Of a stretch of 64,000 bases of DNA, positions 18,360-27,574 are shown piece after piece; position 1 is the first letter of the stretch; each line of letters starts with the position of its first letter. A program made the position numbers and the translations under genes. Origin of the DNA: Acinetobacter pseudolwoffii (GTDB taxonomy: Bacteria; Pseudomonadota; Gammaproteobacteria; Pseudomonadales; Moraxellaceae); contig NZ_PHRG01000012.1 of assembly GCF_002803605.1 (NCBI RefSeq), forward strand, positions 1 through 64,000. Reading direction: 5' to 3'. The notes under the pieces were generated by a model. That model saw only the letters and a list, made by a program, of their open reading frames with translations, was not told the origin of the DNA and made no database searches.

Positions 18360-18375
18360 GTGAACAAAGCGTGAA
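18360..18375 (-). promoter_or_regulatory. TTCAC-N6-TTCAC direct repeat before the lipocalin gene
   Basis: On the minus strand TTCACGCTTTGTTCAC repeats exactly the architecture found at 8314-8329, with a different spacer. It ends 46 bases before the lipocalin ATG. The same motif before three neighbouring units suggests control by the regulator encoded at 9437. Confidence 0.5.
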
Positions 18376-18433
18376 GACAAAATCATGTGATCTAGCAGGC
18401 GTGCTGCTGAAAAGCCCTAGGCTATTTTCTAGG

Positions 18434-19207
18434 TTAAAGCCATTCTTTGCTGTCATCTGCTACAGGGGTATCATGCATCACATGCTGAATCATGGCATAA
18501 GCGATACTGCCCTTGAAGGGAATCTCAGGTAACTGATCAAACTTGAAAAATTGCGCGTCGCTCAGTTCATCTTCCTGAATCTGAATCTCACCCGAGTGAT
18601 ACTCTGCCCTGAAGGCCATCATCAGGTTGCTGGGAAACGGCCACGGCTGGCTGGCCAGATATTGAATATTCTTGATCTGCAGGCCGACTTCTTCCTGCGT
18701 CTCACGGCGTACTGCCTCCTCCAAGGTTTCGCCGACTTCAACAAATCCAGCAATCAGGCTGTACATCTGGGTTTTATTGCGGGCATTTTTCGCCAGCAGA
18801 ATTTCATCTATACCCCGGGTGATGATGGTAATCACGCAGGGATTCACCCGGGGATACTGGTTATAGCCACAAGATGGACAGACCATGGCATACTGGCTGG
18901 CGTGCTGCTGGGTGGCATGGCCACATTTGCTGCAAAAGCAGTGATTACGGCGCCACTCCAGTAACTGTACGGCACGGCTGGCCTGTTCAAACTGCGGCCT
19001 GCTCCAGACCTGCACCAGTTGCCGAATCGGGATCAGTTGATAACCCTCGGGTACTGGTTCATCTTCTTTTAGATCCCGTGCAATGACCTGGCCATTTTCC
19101 GACAGGTTCAGGTCGTGCTGCAGTCTTTCCACTTGCGGCAACTGGAAATGATCATCCACCAGCAATTGCTGCTGTCTAAAAATATATGCTTTTGAATGCA
19201 TGCTCAT
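18434..19207 (-). CDS. nudC: NADH pyrophosphatase NudC (Nudix hydrolase)
   Basis: About 257 residues from ATG 19207, which has GGGGA before it; a longer open frame to 19288 looks untranslated. The zinc ribbon is CSKC and CPSC. The full Nudix box GFVEVGETLEEAVRRETQEE-VGL is followed by the NudC hallmark SQPWPFPS. The enzyme hydrolyses NAD(H) to NMN(H) and AMP and can remove NAD caps from RNA. It is not obviously linked to the lipid genes. A weak CCTAG/CTAGG stem lies after its stop. It is divergent from the DUF2256 gene with about 350 bases between. Confidence 0.93.
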   Translation of the reverse strand: MSMHSKAYIFRQQQLLVDDHFQLPQVERLQHDLNLSENGQVIARDLKEDEPVPEGYQLIPIRQLVQVWSRPQFEQASRAVQLLEWRRNHCFCSKCGHATQQHASQYAMVCPSCGYNQYPRVNPCVITIITRGIDEILLAKNARNKTQMYSLIAGFVEVGETLEEAVRRETQEEVGLQIKNIQYLASQPWPFPSNLMMAFRAEYHSGEIQIQEDELSDAQFFKFDQLPEIPFKGSIAYAMIQHVMHDTPVADDSKEWL

Positions 19208-19563
19208 GACAATCCCCGGATTAAAAAAAATCCCATACAGAGGGGTGTATGGGACAAAACTAAGGAAGCTTACATGGAGTAACTTCATGGAAGATACTAG
19301 GCGCAGGCTGCCTGAATTACAACTATAATAATTTGTATCTTTTTGATTAAAATCACATAATTTTCACATCGTTTATGAGTTAAGAAATCATTAAAAATAA
19401 GGCTTATAAAATGAGTAAGATTTTAGCTAGATAAATGAACTTGCGTTCACGTGAGGACGATTTGCTAGTGATTTCTATCGGCAGCGGGATAAACTTAAAG
19501 TTGCGGAACAAATAATCCACCCATGCCCAACAGCTTCTTAGCCAGATAGATGAGTTATAAACC

Positions 19564-19716
19564 ATGAAAAAACAGCATCTCCCTGAAAAAACCTGTATTC
19601 ACTGCTTGCGCCTTTTTACTTGGCGCAAAAAATGGCAACGCTGCTGGGAGGAAGTCAGATACTGTTCTGAACGATGTAAACGTGAGTCCAAACGGCGTTC
19701 AAAACAAAGCGCTTAG
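19564..19716 (+). CDS. DUF2256 small zinc-ribbon-like protein
   Basis: A 50-residue protein whose core [19 protein letters not shown] and [13 protein letters not shown] matches the DUF2256 pattern of four cysteines around W-x-x-x-W. It probably binds one zinc ion. Its last codons overlap the TIGR03643 gene tail to tail by four bases. In many marine and soil proteobacteria these two small genes stand near cryptochrome/photolyase, Cfa and DUF1365 genes, as recalled; here they lie just upstream of the lipid cluster. Function is unknown. Confidence 0.8.
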   Translation: MKKQHLPEKTCIHCLRLFTWRKKWQRCWEEVRYCSERCKRESKRRSKQSA

Positions 19717-19979
19717 AAACGTTTATACTGCCGCGCACAATAAGCCCGAATGACATCGGGGGAACGCAGTTGCAGATGTTTAGTTTTTCGGCCGGTGACT
19801 CGTTCACGCCACATTTTAAAACTTGATGCTTTCATATTTTTCCGCATCAAGCGAATCACTGCAGTTTCATTCAAGCCAAACTCACGCTGGATGGCTTCAA
19901 ATGGGGTGCGATCTTCCCAGGCCATTTCAATGATCCTTGACAGATCTGCTCCCACATATTCAATTACTTGACGCACCAC
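19713..19979 (-). CDS. TIGR03643-family (DUF2805) protein
   Basis: 88 residues. The sequence [22 protein letters not shown] followed by [24 protein letters not shown] is characteristic of the TIGR03643/DUF2805 family, which looks like a helix-turn-helix nucleic-acid-binding protein. The start is GTG at 19979 with AGAGGT before it. Its stop overlaps the stop of the convergent DUF2256 gene. The pair often accompanies light- or oxidative-stress lipid genes in other bacteria, so its presence strengthens the functional theme of this stretch. The actual role is not known. Confidence 0.82.
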   Translation of the reverse strand: MVRQVIEYVGADLSRIIEMAWEDRTPFEAIQREFGLNETAVIRLMRKNMKASSFKMWRERVTGRKTKHLQLRSPDVIRAYCARQYKRF

Positions 19980-20312
19980 ATACCTCTGTTTACTTTCATT
20001 TTTAAAATAAAAATTGAGCGATAAAATTTAACGCTATCTCTCTCTGTCTGGGTCAGATCAAGCTGACCAAACTCATCTTAAAAAAACGAAGATGAAGATT
20101 TTGTGATTTTTTGTGTGGATTGTATTTTGTTGCTGTCCTATCGGGCCTTCGATCTCAGCGTGTGGTCCAAATACCTGCTACCAAAGCCTATGCCTGGGAT
20201 TGTTGTTAATGACATCGCCTAGATCAGACGGTATGCTGATGCTAAAAACACCTTGGGGAAATTGTGCTCGAAATTATTGCCCAGCTCTGCGGCGGTATTG
20301 GTCTATTCTTGT
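19980..20312 (+). other. intergenic stretch with a possible decayed gene
   Basis: No intact gene. The plus frame around 20240-20312 reads LGEIVLEIIAQLCGGIGLFL, hydrophobic like a small membrane protein, with stops before it. If the IS605-type element is removed the frame can continue on the far side (about 21810) as IGYFHLRIRSDRNGF and a stop. This suggests a small gene split by the element; it is weak evidence. Confidence 0.3.
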
Positions 20313-21812
20313 TGACATACTCCCACCACTTTCGCTTTACCTCAAGTGGGGGATTCTAAAAGCAAAAGCTCTTAGGCGACTTCCTCACGGATTTCGCTTG
20401 CTTTCTGCTTCGCAGGGCGACCTTTACCGCATCGACCCTCCACAGACAAAACGGTATGTCCTACCGCTAAAATGTTGCGAGAAGCGTTAATATCTGCATT
20501 CGCAACATATCCACACGAAACACACTCAAACTTTGCCTGAGTGAGCCTATTTTCCTTTGCAATGTGACCGCATGAGCTACAAGTCTGACTTGTATATCTA
20601 GGGTCAATTTTAACGAGTAAACCACCTCGCCATTGCTGTTTGTACCCCAACATGCCAACAAGCATTGACCAACCTTGATCTAGGATTGACTTGTTCAAGC
20701 CTGACTTGGCTTTCACATTCTTTCCTTTTTTCTAGATTGAGCCTTGTGCTGATTTCGACATATTGGCTACCTTTAAGTCCTCAACTACGATCATTGCGTG
20801 TTTTTTGCTGAGAGTTGTGGTGACTTTATGCAAGTAGTCATGCCGAATATTGGCAATATGATGGTGCAGTTTATTGATCTTTAAATTGAGCTTTTTCCAA
20901 TTTTGGCTGAACTTGGTTTTCTTTCTCAACTTGCGTTGGAATTTGGCTATTTTTACCTGATTGGCTTTAAAACTATTGATCGGGTCGAATACCTGACCAC
21001 TAGACGCTGTAATTAACTTTTTAACACCTAAATCAATGCCAATCGCTGATTTCGATGGATGGATTGGTGCGTCTATTGTGTTTTCAACACCAAAAGAGAT
21101 ATACCACTTACCAACATGCTTTGAGATTGTGACGTTCTTAATCTCGCCTAAAATATCTTGTGATTTTCTGAATTTCACAACGCCAATGTCATTAGGCAAC
21201 TTAACCTGATTACCTTTAACCCAACAATATCTGCCAAATTGAACAATACGGATTGAATCATAACCATCAGATTTCTTTTTAAATCTTGGCATGAGTGGTC
21301 TAAGCTGAATTTCACTGCCATCGGTCAATTTAAAGAATTTTGGCTTCTTCGCTTTGAATGGTTTTTGCTTTAACTTGGCTTGTTCTTTTTTATCAAAAAA
21401 TTTAGCCCAAGCATCACCAAGATCACGGACTTTTTGTTGAAGTGAAACGCCATTCGAGCTGTTTTCTAAAAAAGCACATTCAGGTTTTTTGCGTAATTCA
21501 GGAATTTTATTGACTAAATTAACTTTGTTGATTCGCTCATTTCTAGCAAGCATCTCAAATGATACAGCTAAAATTTGATTCCAAACAAAACGTGCAGAGC
21601 CAAGCAACTTGTTTAAAACAAGCTCCTGCTCTGCATTAGGCTCAAGCCTAAATTTGTACGCTTTGTTGATCTTCATTTCGCATTAAAGCTATTTAGATAC
21701 AGAAACTTAATGCAAATTATTCTATCATATTGCACTGAAAAAACACCAAAAAAATTCGTGAAATTCACCTCCACCCTGACTGTCGGGTGGAGTCCTCTTT
21801 CACACTAAAGAT
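20313..21812 (-). mobile_element. IS605-type element carrying only tnpB
   Basis: The element encodes TnpB but no TnpA. The end before tnpB has a stem-loop CTCCACCC-TGACTGTC-GGGTGGAG (about 21767-21790). The end behind tnpB has an imperfect CCCAC/GTGGG hairpin (about 20327-20355), the usual place for the guide-RNA (omega RNA) scaffold that overlaps the gene's 3' end. Exact borders are uncertain by tens of bases because this family makes no target duplication. Confidence 0.7.
20372..21676 (-). pseudogene. tnpB: tnpB (RNA-guided nuclease of IS605 family) with an amber codon
   Basis: Read through, the frame gives about 434 residues, the normal TnpB length. RuvC residues are present: D215 (AIGIDLGVKK), E299 (IVVEDL) and the last Asp in VANADINASRN, with a CSSCGH/CVSCGY zinc finger between. 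Codon 315 is TAG (20732-20734), and the frame continues without any shift as KKGKNVKAKSG. A single-base change from GAG would explain it. The 314-residue product lacks the zinc finger and the third catalytic Asp, so it should be inactive as a nuclease unless the codon is suppressed or read through. A GTG at 20716 could start the C-terminal part separately. Confidence 0.88.
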
Positions 21813-21869
21813 AGGGTATTTTCACTTGAGAATAAGAAGCGATAGAAATGGCTTTTGATTGGGATCCTC

Positions 21870-22745
21870 TCAACATTGGGTCTGTAACCAATTTACAATA
21901 TTGATAATCTCTTGATTTGAATTATTTTTCCTAACGATTGCATAGAAGTCAAAGTTGCAATAGGTAAATTCAAACGGCGCAATAATTCTGCCACTTAATA
22001 TTTCCTTTTCTACCAAAATCTGGGGCGCTATAGCAATCCCCAATCCTGAAACAGCCGCCTCTATCATTAAATTGAGACGATCAAAATATCGATCATTCGA
22101 TTTAGTCTCAAGGTTTAGATGGGATCGTTCAAACCAGATCTGCCAGGCATTCTTATTGGAATAAGTGTGAAGTAATGGGTGCTCAAAAAGATCATGAATA
22201 CTAGTGAGAGCATAGCTTTCACCTTTACAAACTGGTCCCATGTTGTCCGGAAATAAAAGAAATTTATCCAAAAACTTAGGCAGCATTTCATCTACATTCA
22301 AACTATTGATAAAAATATCAATTTTTTCTTTTTCCAGTAGCTTTAGGTCGTTACAGGTCATCAATTTAATAGAGATATTAGGATAAAGGCTCTCTAGTTT
22401 TTCCAGTCGTGGAATTAACCAGTTCGCCATAAAGCTATGAGAGGCACCGATTACGATTTCTACTTCTGACGCTTTGTGAGTTAATTCAAATACACATTCT
22501 TCCAGCTCATTGAAGAAGTGAGTACAAAGACGGGATAAGTCTTCTGCATCCTGAGTGAGAGTAATCGTTGATGAATGCCGAATAAATAATTTTTTATCCA
22601 ACCATTCTTCGAGCTGTTTGATTTGATGGCTGATTGCACTATGAGTGACACACAGTTCTTCCGCAGCCAAGCTGAAGCTTTGATGTCTAGCGACCGCTTC
22701 AAATGCTTTAAGTGAATTTAAGGGCGGTAAGGTTCTACGTTTCAT
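21870..22745 (-). CDS. LysR-family regulator, TrpI/GcvA-like
   Basis: About 291 residues from ATG 22745; the frame is open ten codons further to a TTG. The N-terminal winged helix is clear (LNSLKAFEAVARHQSFSLAA, then HSAISHQIKQLEEWL), with the LysR substrate domain from about residue 90. It is divergent from trpBA with about 100 bases between, exactly the arrangement of trpI and trpBA in pseudomonads, where TrpI activates trpBA in response to indoleglycerol phosphate. The same role is likely here but rests on position and family resemblance. Confidence 0.82.
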   Translation of the reverse strand: MKRRTLPPLNSLKAFEAVARHQSFSLAAEELCVTHSAISHQIKQLEEWLDKKLFIRHSSTITLTQDAEDLSRLCTHFFNELEECVFELTHKASEVEIVIGASHSFMANWLIPRLEKLESLYPNISIKLMTCNDLKLLEKEKIDIFINSLNVDEMLPKFLDKFLLFPDNMGPVCKGESYALTSIHDLFEHPLLHTYSNKNAWQIWFERSHLNLETKSNDRYFDRLNLMIEAAVSGLGIAIAPQILVEKEILSGRIIAPFEFTYCNFDFYAIVRKNNSNQEIINIVNWLQTQC

Positions 22746-22803
22746 GCTGTAAATTTTTCTAACATCATAAATCAAAAATATATCAATTATCAGGAAAATG
22801 GAA

Positions 22804-22815
22804 ATCTTTTAAGAT
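22804..22815. promoter_or_regulatory. palindrome in the LysR-trpB divergent promoter
   Basis: ATCTTTTAAGAT is a perfect 12-base palindrome, 33 bases before the trpB ATG and within the shared promoter. It could be a LysR-type recognition site; this is inferred from position. Confidence 0.35.
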
Positions 22816-22847
22816 CCAATCAATGTTGAAATTTTAAGAGAAAGACA

Positions 22848-24059
22848 ATGACAACTCCTTATATCGGTCAGGGTCCTGATCAAGGTGGTTTTTTCGGTAA
22901 ATTTGGTGGCTGCTATATGCCTGAAAGCCTGATGCCAGCTCTACAAGATTTAGAACAAGCCTTTAATACCATACGGAATCAACCTGAATTTTGGGCTGAA
23001 TATCGACAGATTTTAACCGACTTCGTGGGTCGCCCTAGCCCGCTATTCTATGCAAAAAATCTAACTTCCTACGCAGGGGGAGCCAAAATATATCTCAAGC
23101 GAGAAGATTTGAACCATACCGGCGCCCATAAGATCAATAACTGTGTGGGGCAAATATTATTGGCTAAATTCATGGGTAAAACCAGAATCATTGCTGAAAC
23201 AGGTGCAGGACAGCATGGTGTTGCCACAGCAATCGTCTGTGCACTCTTTAAGATGAAATGCACGATCTATATGGGTAAAACAGATATTCAACGTCAGCAA
23301 CCGAATGTTGAACGTATGAAATTACTTGGTGCTGAAGTACAAGGCGTAAAAAAAGGCCGTGGAACCCTGAAAGATGCTATGAATGAAGCCTTACGTGACT
23401 GGATCAGTCATGTCGACACGACTTACTATCTGCTAGGAACTGGTGCTGGCCCGCATCCCTACCCGACTATTGTGAGAGAGTTCCAGAAAATTATTGGCAT
23501 CGAAGCCAGAAACCAGATTCTTCTTAAAGAAAATAAACTCCCAGATGCTTTGGTTGCTTGTGTCGGTGGGGGTTCCAATGCATTAGGACTCATGCACCCC
23601 TTTCTAGAGGATACCAATGTCAAAATGTTTGGAATTGAAGCTGGCGGGAAAGGCACTGATAGTCATGAACATGCTGCCTCGATTTCCAAAGGTCGAGTCG
23701 GCGTCTTGCATGGTAATTTGACTTACTTACTGCAAGATTCAGACGGGCAAATTCTAGAGGGACATTCCATATCCGCAGGACTGGATTACCCTGGGGTTGG
23801 CCCTGAGCATTGCATCCTGTTTGAAACAAGCCGCGTGACTTATGCAGCAGTCAAAGATGAAGAGGCTGTACATGCCTTTCAACTACTGAGCCAGCAAGAG
23901 GGCATTATCCCAGCGCTGGAAAGTTCTCATGCTATTGCCTATGCCATCAAACTTGCGAAAGAAATGCATCCGGAACAGACAATTATCATCAATTTAAGCG
24001 GTCGAGGTGACAAAGACTTAGACACAGTCAAAAAGTATCTTGCAGGAGCACGCGCATGA
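22848..24059 (+). CDS. trpB: tryptophan synthase beta chain
   Basis: 403 residues, the usual length. It makes tryptophan from indole and serine with pyridoxal phosphate. The PLP lysine lies in [11 protein letters not shown], the phosphate loop in [10 protein letters not shown], and ETGAGQHG is present. It overlaps trpA by four bases (ATGA). The opening [21 protein letters not shown] and the stretch [19 protein letters not shown] are unlike the housekeeping Acinetobacter TrpB as I remember it, so this may be a second, horizontally acquired copy under its own LysR regulator. An active enzyme is expected, as no key residue seems missing. Confidence 0.93.
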   Translation: MTTPYIGQGPDQGGFFGKFGGCYMPESLMPALQDLEQAFNTIRNQPEFWAEYRQILTDFVGRPSPLFYAKNLTSYAGGAKIYLKREDLNHTGAHKINNCVGQILLAKFMGKTRIIAETGAGQHGVATAIVCALFKMKCTIYMGKTDIQRQQPNVERMKLLGAEVQGVKKGRGTLKDAMNEALRDWISHVDTTYYLLGTGAGPHPYPTIVREFQKIIGIEARNQILLKENKLPDALVACVGGGSNALGLMHPFLEDTNVKMFGIEAGGKGTDSHEHAASISKGRVGVLHGNLTYLLQDSDGQILEGHSISAGLDYPGVGPEHCILFETSRVTYAAVKDEEAVHAFQLLSQQEGIIPALESSHAIAYAIKLAKEMHPEQTIIINLSGRGDKDLDTVKKYLAGARA

Positions 24060-24841
24060 ACCGTTTAGATCAAAAACTAATGCAATTAAAACAGGAAAAT
24101 CGCAGTGGTTTAGTCTGTTATTTTACTGCCGGAGATCCTGATTTTAATGAAAGTTATCGTCTATTTAGTCAATTGGGTCAAGCTGGAGCTGATATCATCG
24201 AAGTGGGCATCCCATTTTCTGATCCTGTGGCAGATGGAGAGACCATCCAGGCTGCTCATGTTAGAGCACTCGCTTCTGGTCAGACCGTGCATCGAACCAT
24301 TGAGCTCGTGAAAGCTATCCGTTTACAGGATGAAACCACCCCGATTATTTTAATGACCTATTTAAACCCGATCATACAATATGGTTTCGAGAAGCTGGTT
24401 GCGGATACCGAAAATTTGATTGAGGGGATTCTGATCCTAGATGCCCCTTATGAATATCGGGAAAAATTTAAACAGATATTAAATGAAAAAAATATGCATT
24501 TAATTGCAATGAGCGCACCCACTACTCCAGTTGAGCGATTGAAACAAATCTCAGCCAGTGCGACAGGATTTTTATATCATGTTGCGGAAAATGGTCTCAC
24601 CGGCGGTACTTTAAATCTGACCAATCTTGAAAAAAAGATTGCTGAAATCAAACCAATTTTTAATATCCCGATTGCTATTGGCTTTGGGATTAAAGATAAA
24701 AGTCATGTGAAAGCCTTAGCCAATAAAGTTGATCTGGTGGTGATCGGTTCGGCACTGGTGGATACCTTTTTTAAGCAAGGTGTAGACGCCACATTAGAAA
24801 AAGTTAAAATTTTTTCACAAATTCTGAAAGAGAAATCTTAG
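24056..24841 (+). CDS. trpA: tryptophan synthase alpha chain
   Basis: 261 residues, a TIM-barrel protein that cleaves indole-3-glycerol phosphate to indole for TrpB. The catalytic acid Glu lies in [15 protein letters not shown] and the second acidic residue in [12 protein letters not shown], where the family usually has DLP; the phosphate-binding [10 protein letters not shown] is present. The replacement of the usual DLPxEE by DAPYEY is a small oddity. It is translationally coupled to trpB. Only trpB and trpA are here, so the rest of the pathway must lie elsewhere. Confidence 0.92.
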   Translation: MNRLDQKLMQLKQENRSGLVCYFTAGDPDFNESYRLFSQLGQAGADIIEVGIPFSDPVADGETIQAAHVRALASGQTVHRTIELVKAIRLQDETTPIILMTYLNPIIQYGFEKLVADTENLIEGILILDAPYEYREKFKQILNEKNMHLIAMSAPTTPVERLKQISASATGFLYHVAENGLTGGTLNLTNLEKKIAEIKPIFNIPIAIGFGIKDKSHVKALANKVDLVVIGSALVDTFFKQGVDATLEKVKIFSQILKEKS

Positions 24842-24865
24842 TTTTTCTTTATGATCCTTAATAGA

Positions 24866-24905
24866 GAATTTATGGCATAAGGTTTTCACCTTCTTATGCT
24901 ATATT
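24866..24905. terminator. bidirectional hairpin between trpA and the catalase gene
   Basis: GGCATAAGG and CCTTCTTATGCT form an imperfect stem around TTTTCA. The two genes converge here, so it can serve both. The T-tracts are weak, hence moderate confidence. Confidence 0.45.
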
Positions 24906-24956
24906 CCATAGTTTACCTCCTCTCCCCCTTAAAAGAGGAAGAGAAAGTAAAATAAA

Positions 24957-26477
24957 TTAAAGAAAGCTTGGCAAACCTTTAGCAGGATCTGTTTCACGTG
25001 CCGCTTGAGCATCTGCTACAGTCATACCTAAGGCCTTAGCAACGCCTTGCCCATAAGCTGGATCGCAAGCATAACAGTTGCGGATATGACGGTATTTGAT
25101 GAAATCTAGCGCATCACCCATCGCTGCGGCCGTGTTATTAAACAGGGCCTGTTTCTGCTCATCATTCATCAAATTGAACAGGGCACGTGGCTGGCTGAAG
25201 TAATCATTGTCATCTTCACGGAAGTCCCAGAAATCAGCATCACCGGTAATCTTTAATGCTGGTTCTTTAAACTGAGGTTGTTCCTGCCACTGGTTAAAAC
25301 TGTTCGGTTCATAATGTGGCAATGAACCATAGTTGCCATCCATGCGGCCCTGACCATCACGACGATTAGAGTTTACAGGGCAGCGTGCAGCATTGACCGG
25401 AACCTGTGAATGATTTACACCAACACGGTAACGCGCTGCGTCGGCATAGTTCACTAAACGTGCCTGTAACATACGGTCCGGTGAGTAGCTGATGCCCGGT
25501 ACAAGATTACTAGGTGCAAAGGCTGCCTGTTCTACATCCTGGAAATAGTTTTCCGGATTGTGGTTCAGCTCAAATTCACCGACTTCAATCAGTGGATAAT
25601 CGCCCTTCGGCCAGACTTTGGTCAGGTCAAATGGATGATAAGGCACTGTTTCGGCTTCCAGTTCTGGCATGACTTGAACGTACATTTTCCATTTTGGATA
25701 GTCGCCACGTTCGATGGCATCAAACAGGTCGGTCTGGCTGCTTTCACGGTCTTTGGCAATCAAGTCTGCTGCTTCAGCATCGGTCAGGTTCTGGATGCCT
25801 TGCTGGGTACGCATATGGAATTTCACCCAGAAGCGTTCATTTTGGGCATTGATAAAACTGAAGGTATGGCTGCCAAAACCATGCATATGACGGTAGCCAG
25901 CAGGAATACCGCGATCCGACATGACAATGGTCACCTGATGCAAGGCTTCAGGCAATAATGTCCAGAAATCCCAGTTATTGGTGGCACTGCGCTTGTTGGT
26001 TTTCGGGTCACGTTTGACTGCTTTATTCAGGTCAGGGAACTTGCGGGCATCCCGCAGGAAAAATACCGGAGTATTGTTGCCAACTAGATCCCAGTTGCCT
26101 TCTTCAGTATAGAATTTCAGGGCAAAACCGCGAATATCACGTTCTGCATCGGCCGCACCACGTTCACCCGCCACCGTTGAGAAACGCGCAAACATTTCGG
26201 TTTTTTTGCCGACTTCAGAGAAAATTTTAGCGCGGCTATATTGGGTAATATCATTGGTCACGGTAAAGGTACCGAAAGCACCTGAACCTTTGGCATGCAT
26301 ACGACGCTCTGGAATCACTTCACGGACAAAGTTGGCCAGTTTTTCATTCAGCCATAAATCCTGGGCAAGTAAAGGTCCACGCGCACCTGCCGTCATACTG
26401 TTCTGATTGTCGACCACAGGGGCACCAGCTTCAGTAGTCAGGTGGGTAACAGGACATTTTTTAGGGTCTTGACTCAT
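24957..26477 (-). CDS. katA: small-subunit haem catalase
   Basis: 506 residues, typical of clade-3 catalases of about 55 kDa. It degrades hydrogen peroxide in the cytoplasm. The distal haem side shows RVVxR-like [13 protein letters not shown] with the catalytic His, then [29 protein letters not shown]; the proximal haem ligand Tyr lies in [19 protein letters not shown]. No residue of the active site looks altered. It is monocistronic and converges on trpBA. OxyR-type control is usual for this class, but no site was identified here. The katG remnant at 31.4 kb suggests this may be the remaining catalase of the locus. Confidence 0.94.
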   Translation of the reverse strand: MSQDPKKCPVTHLTTEAGAPVVDNQNSMTAGARGPLLAQDLWLNEKLANFVREVIPERRMHAKGSGAFGTFTVTNDITQYSRAKIFSEVGKKTEMFARFSTVAGERGAADAERDIRGFALKFYTEEGNWDLVGNNTPVFFLRDARKFPDLNKAVKRDPKTNKRSATNNWDFWTLLPEALHQVTIVMSDRGIPAGYRHMHGFGSHTFSFINAQNERFWVKFHMRTQQGIQNLTDAEAADLIAKDRESSQTDLFDAIERGDYPKWKMYVQVMPELEAETVPYHPFDLTKVWPKGDYPLIEVGEFELNHNPENYFQDVEQAAFAPSNLVPGISYSPDRMLQARLVNYADAARYRVGVNHSQVPVNAARCPVNSNRRDGQGRMDGNYGSLPHYEPNSFNQWQEQPQFKEPALKITGDADFWDFREDDNDYFSQPRALFNLMNDEQKQALFNNTAAAMGDALDFIKYRHIRNCYACDPAYGQGVAKALGMTVADAQAARETDPAKGLPSFL

Positions 26478-26585
26478 ACTATTAACTCCCGTTTCTTTTC
26501 ATTTAAATTGCCGAGAGAAACTTAAGATCTCCATATTCTAGTTTACGCTTAACTAGCGTATTAAAATATTAAACTAAAGAGTGTC

Positions 26586-27383
26586 TACAAAATCGGTGGC
26601 TATTCAGTACATGGTGCCATGGGATTCTTGGTCAACAGTAGCCCAAATTTATTGATAGCACTGAAAGCATTTCAGGAATTTATTCCCACCCGTATCAGCT
26701 TTGCACGTTTAAATCTTGAATACACCGAACATTCAGTCAATATATCACTGTATTTTGATTTTCAACTGTCTGAACAGGTGCATCGTCTATTGGCTGAAAC
26801 CTGTGCCGTGATTTTATTTGAGTGTGCTGAATTTATTGTTGGACGCCCTCTCCATGACGCTCAAATCTGTTTTGCGCACGCAGAACCCGACTATCACCAA
26901 GCCTATGCGCAGTATTTATCGGGCGCTTATTCTTTTTCCGCACCTGCAATCAAAGCCACCTTTCCTTTCAGTCTATGTCACATTCCGAATGCCTCGGCCA
27001 ATCAAGACAGTTATTTACTCGCGATGCAACAATGCGAAAGCATGCTACAGCAGCTCAAACCGGGCAAGCAAAGCTATGTGTATATGATAAAAAAAATGAT
27101 GCTGTCGAGTTCGCTACATGAACTGAGTGAAGACCAAATTGCAGCGGCATTGTTTATGAGTAAACGGACATTGGCACGTCAACTTGCCGCAGATGGCACA
27201 AGCTTTAGGGAGATTCGAGATGCAATTTTGTCGGAGCAAGCACGTCGTTATTTAACAGACAGTACTTTATCTGTCGATGCGATTGCAACGCTATTAAACT
27301 ATCATGACAGTTCTAACTTTAGACGCGCATTTAAGCGTTGGTTTAACGTTACACCGAGCCAATATCGTAATCAATATAGTTAA
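26586..27383 (+). pseudogene. AraC-family regulator lacking its N-terminus
   Basis: The C-terminal AraC helix-turn-helix pair is intact (LSEDQIAAALFMSKRTLARQL and LSVDAIATLLNYHDSSNFRRAFKRWFNVTPSQYR). The sensory domain starts abruptly: homology runs in frame from about 26586 (IGGYSVHGAMGFLVNSSPNL) but a TAA lies some 30 bases upstream. Relatives have about 70-80 further residues there. An ATG at 26619 could still give a 254-residue protein. I judge the gene 5'-truncated, possibly by the rearrangement that placed it beside katA; it could retain DNA binding. Confidence 0.7.
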
Positions 27384-27574
27384 ACTTTGGGTAAAGTTCA
27401 TTGCATAAGCAGGTGAAATATTTTTTATCATTCAAAATTGACCTGATTGAAGATTAATTTTTTTCTGTATTCATGACCATCCCTGATCGGACGGCTAAAC
27501 ATCATGTCGTTCGAATAAGACCTTTAAATCAGCCATTTGTTATAATTTCGATATTCAATGAATGGCAAAATTAA

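Noticed and set aside
20113..20490. 125-codon plus-strand frame running into the TnpB element
   Set aside because: It reads through the guide-RNA end of the element in antisense and has no family resemblance; the conserved tnpB on the other strand explains the region.
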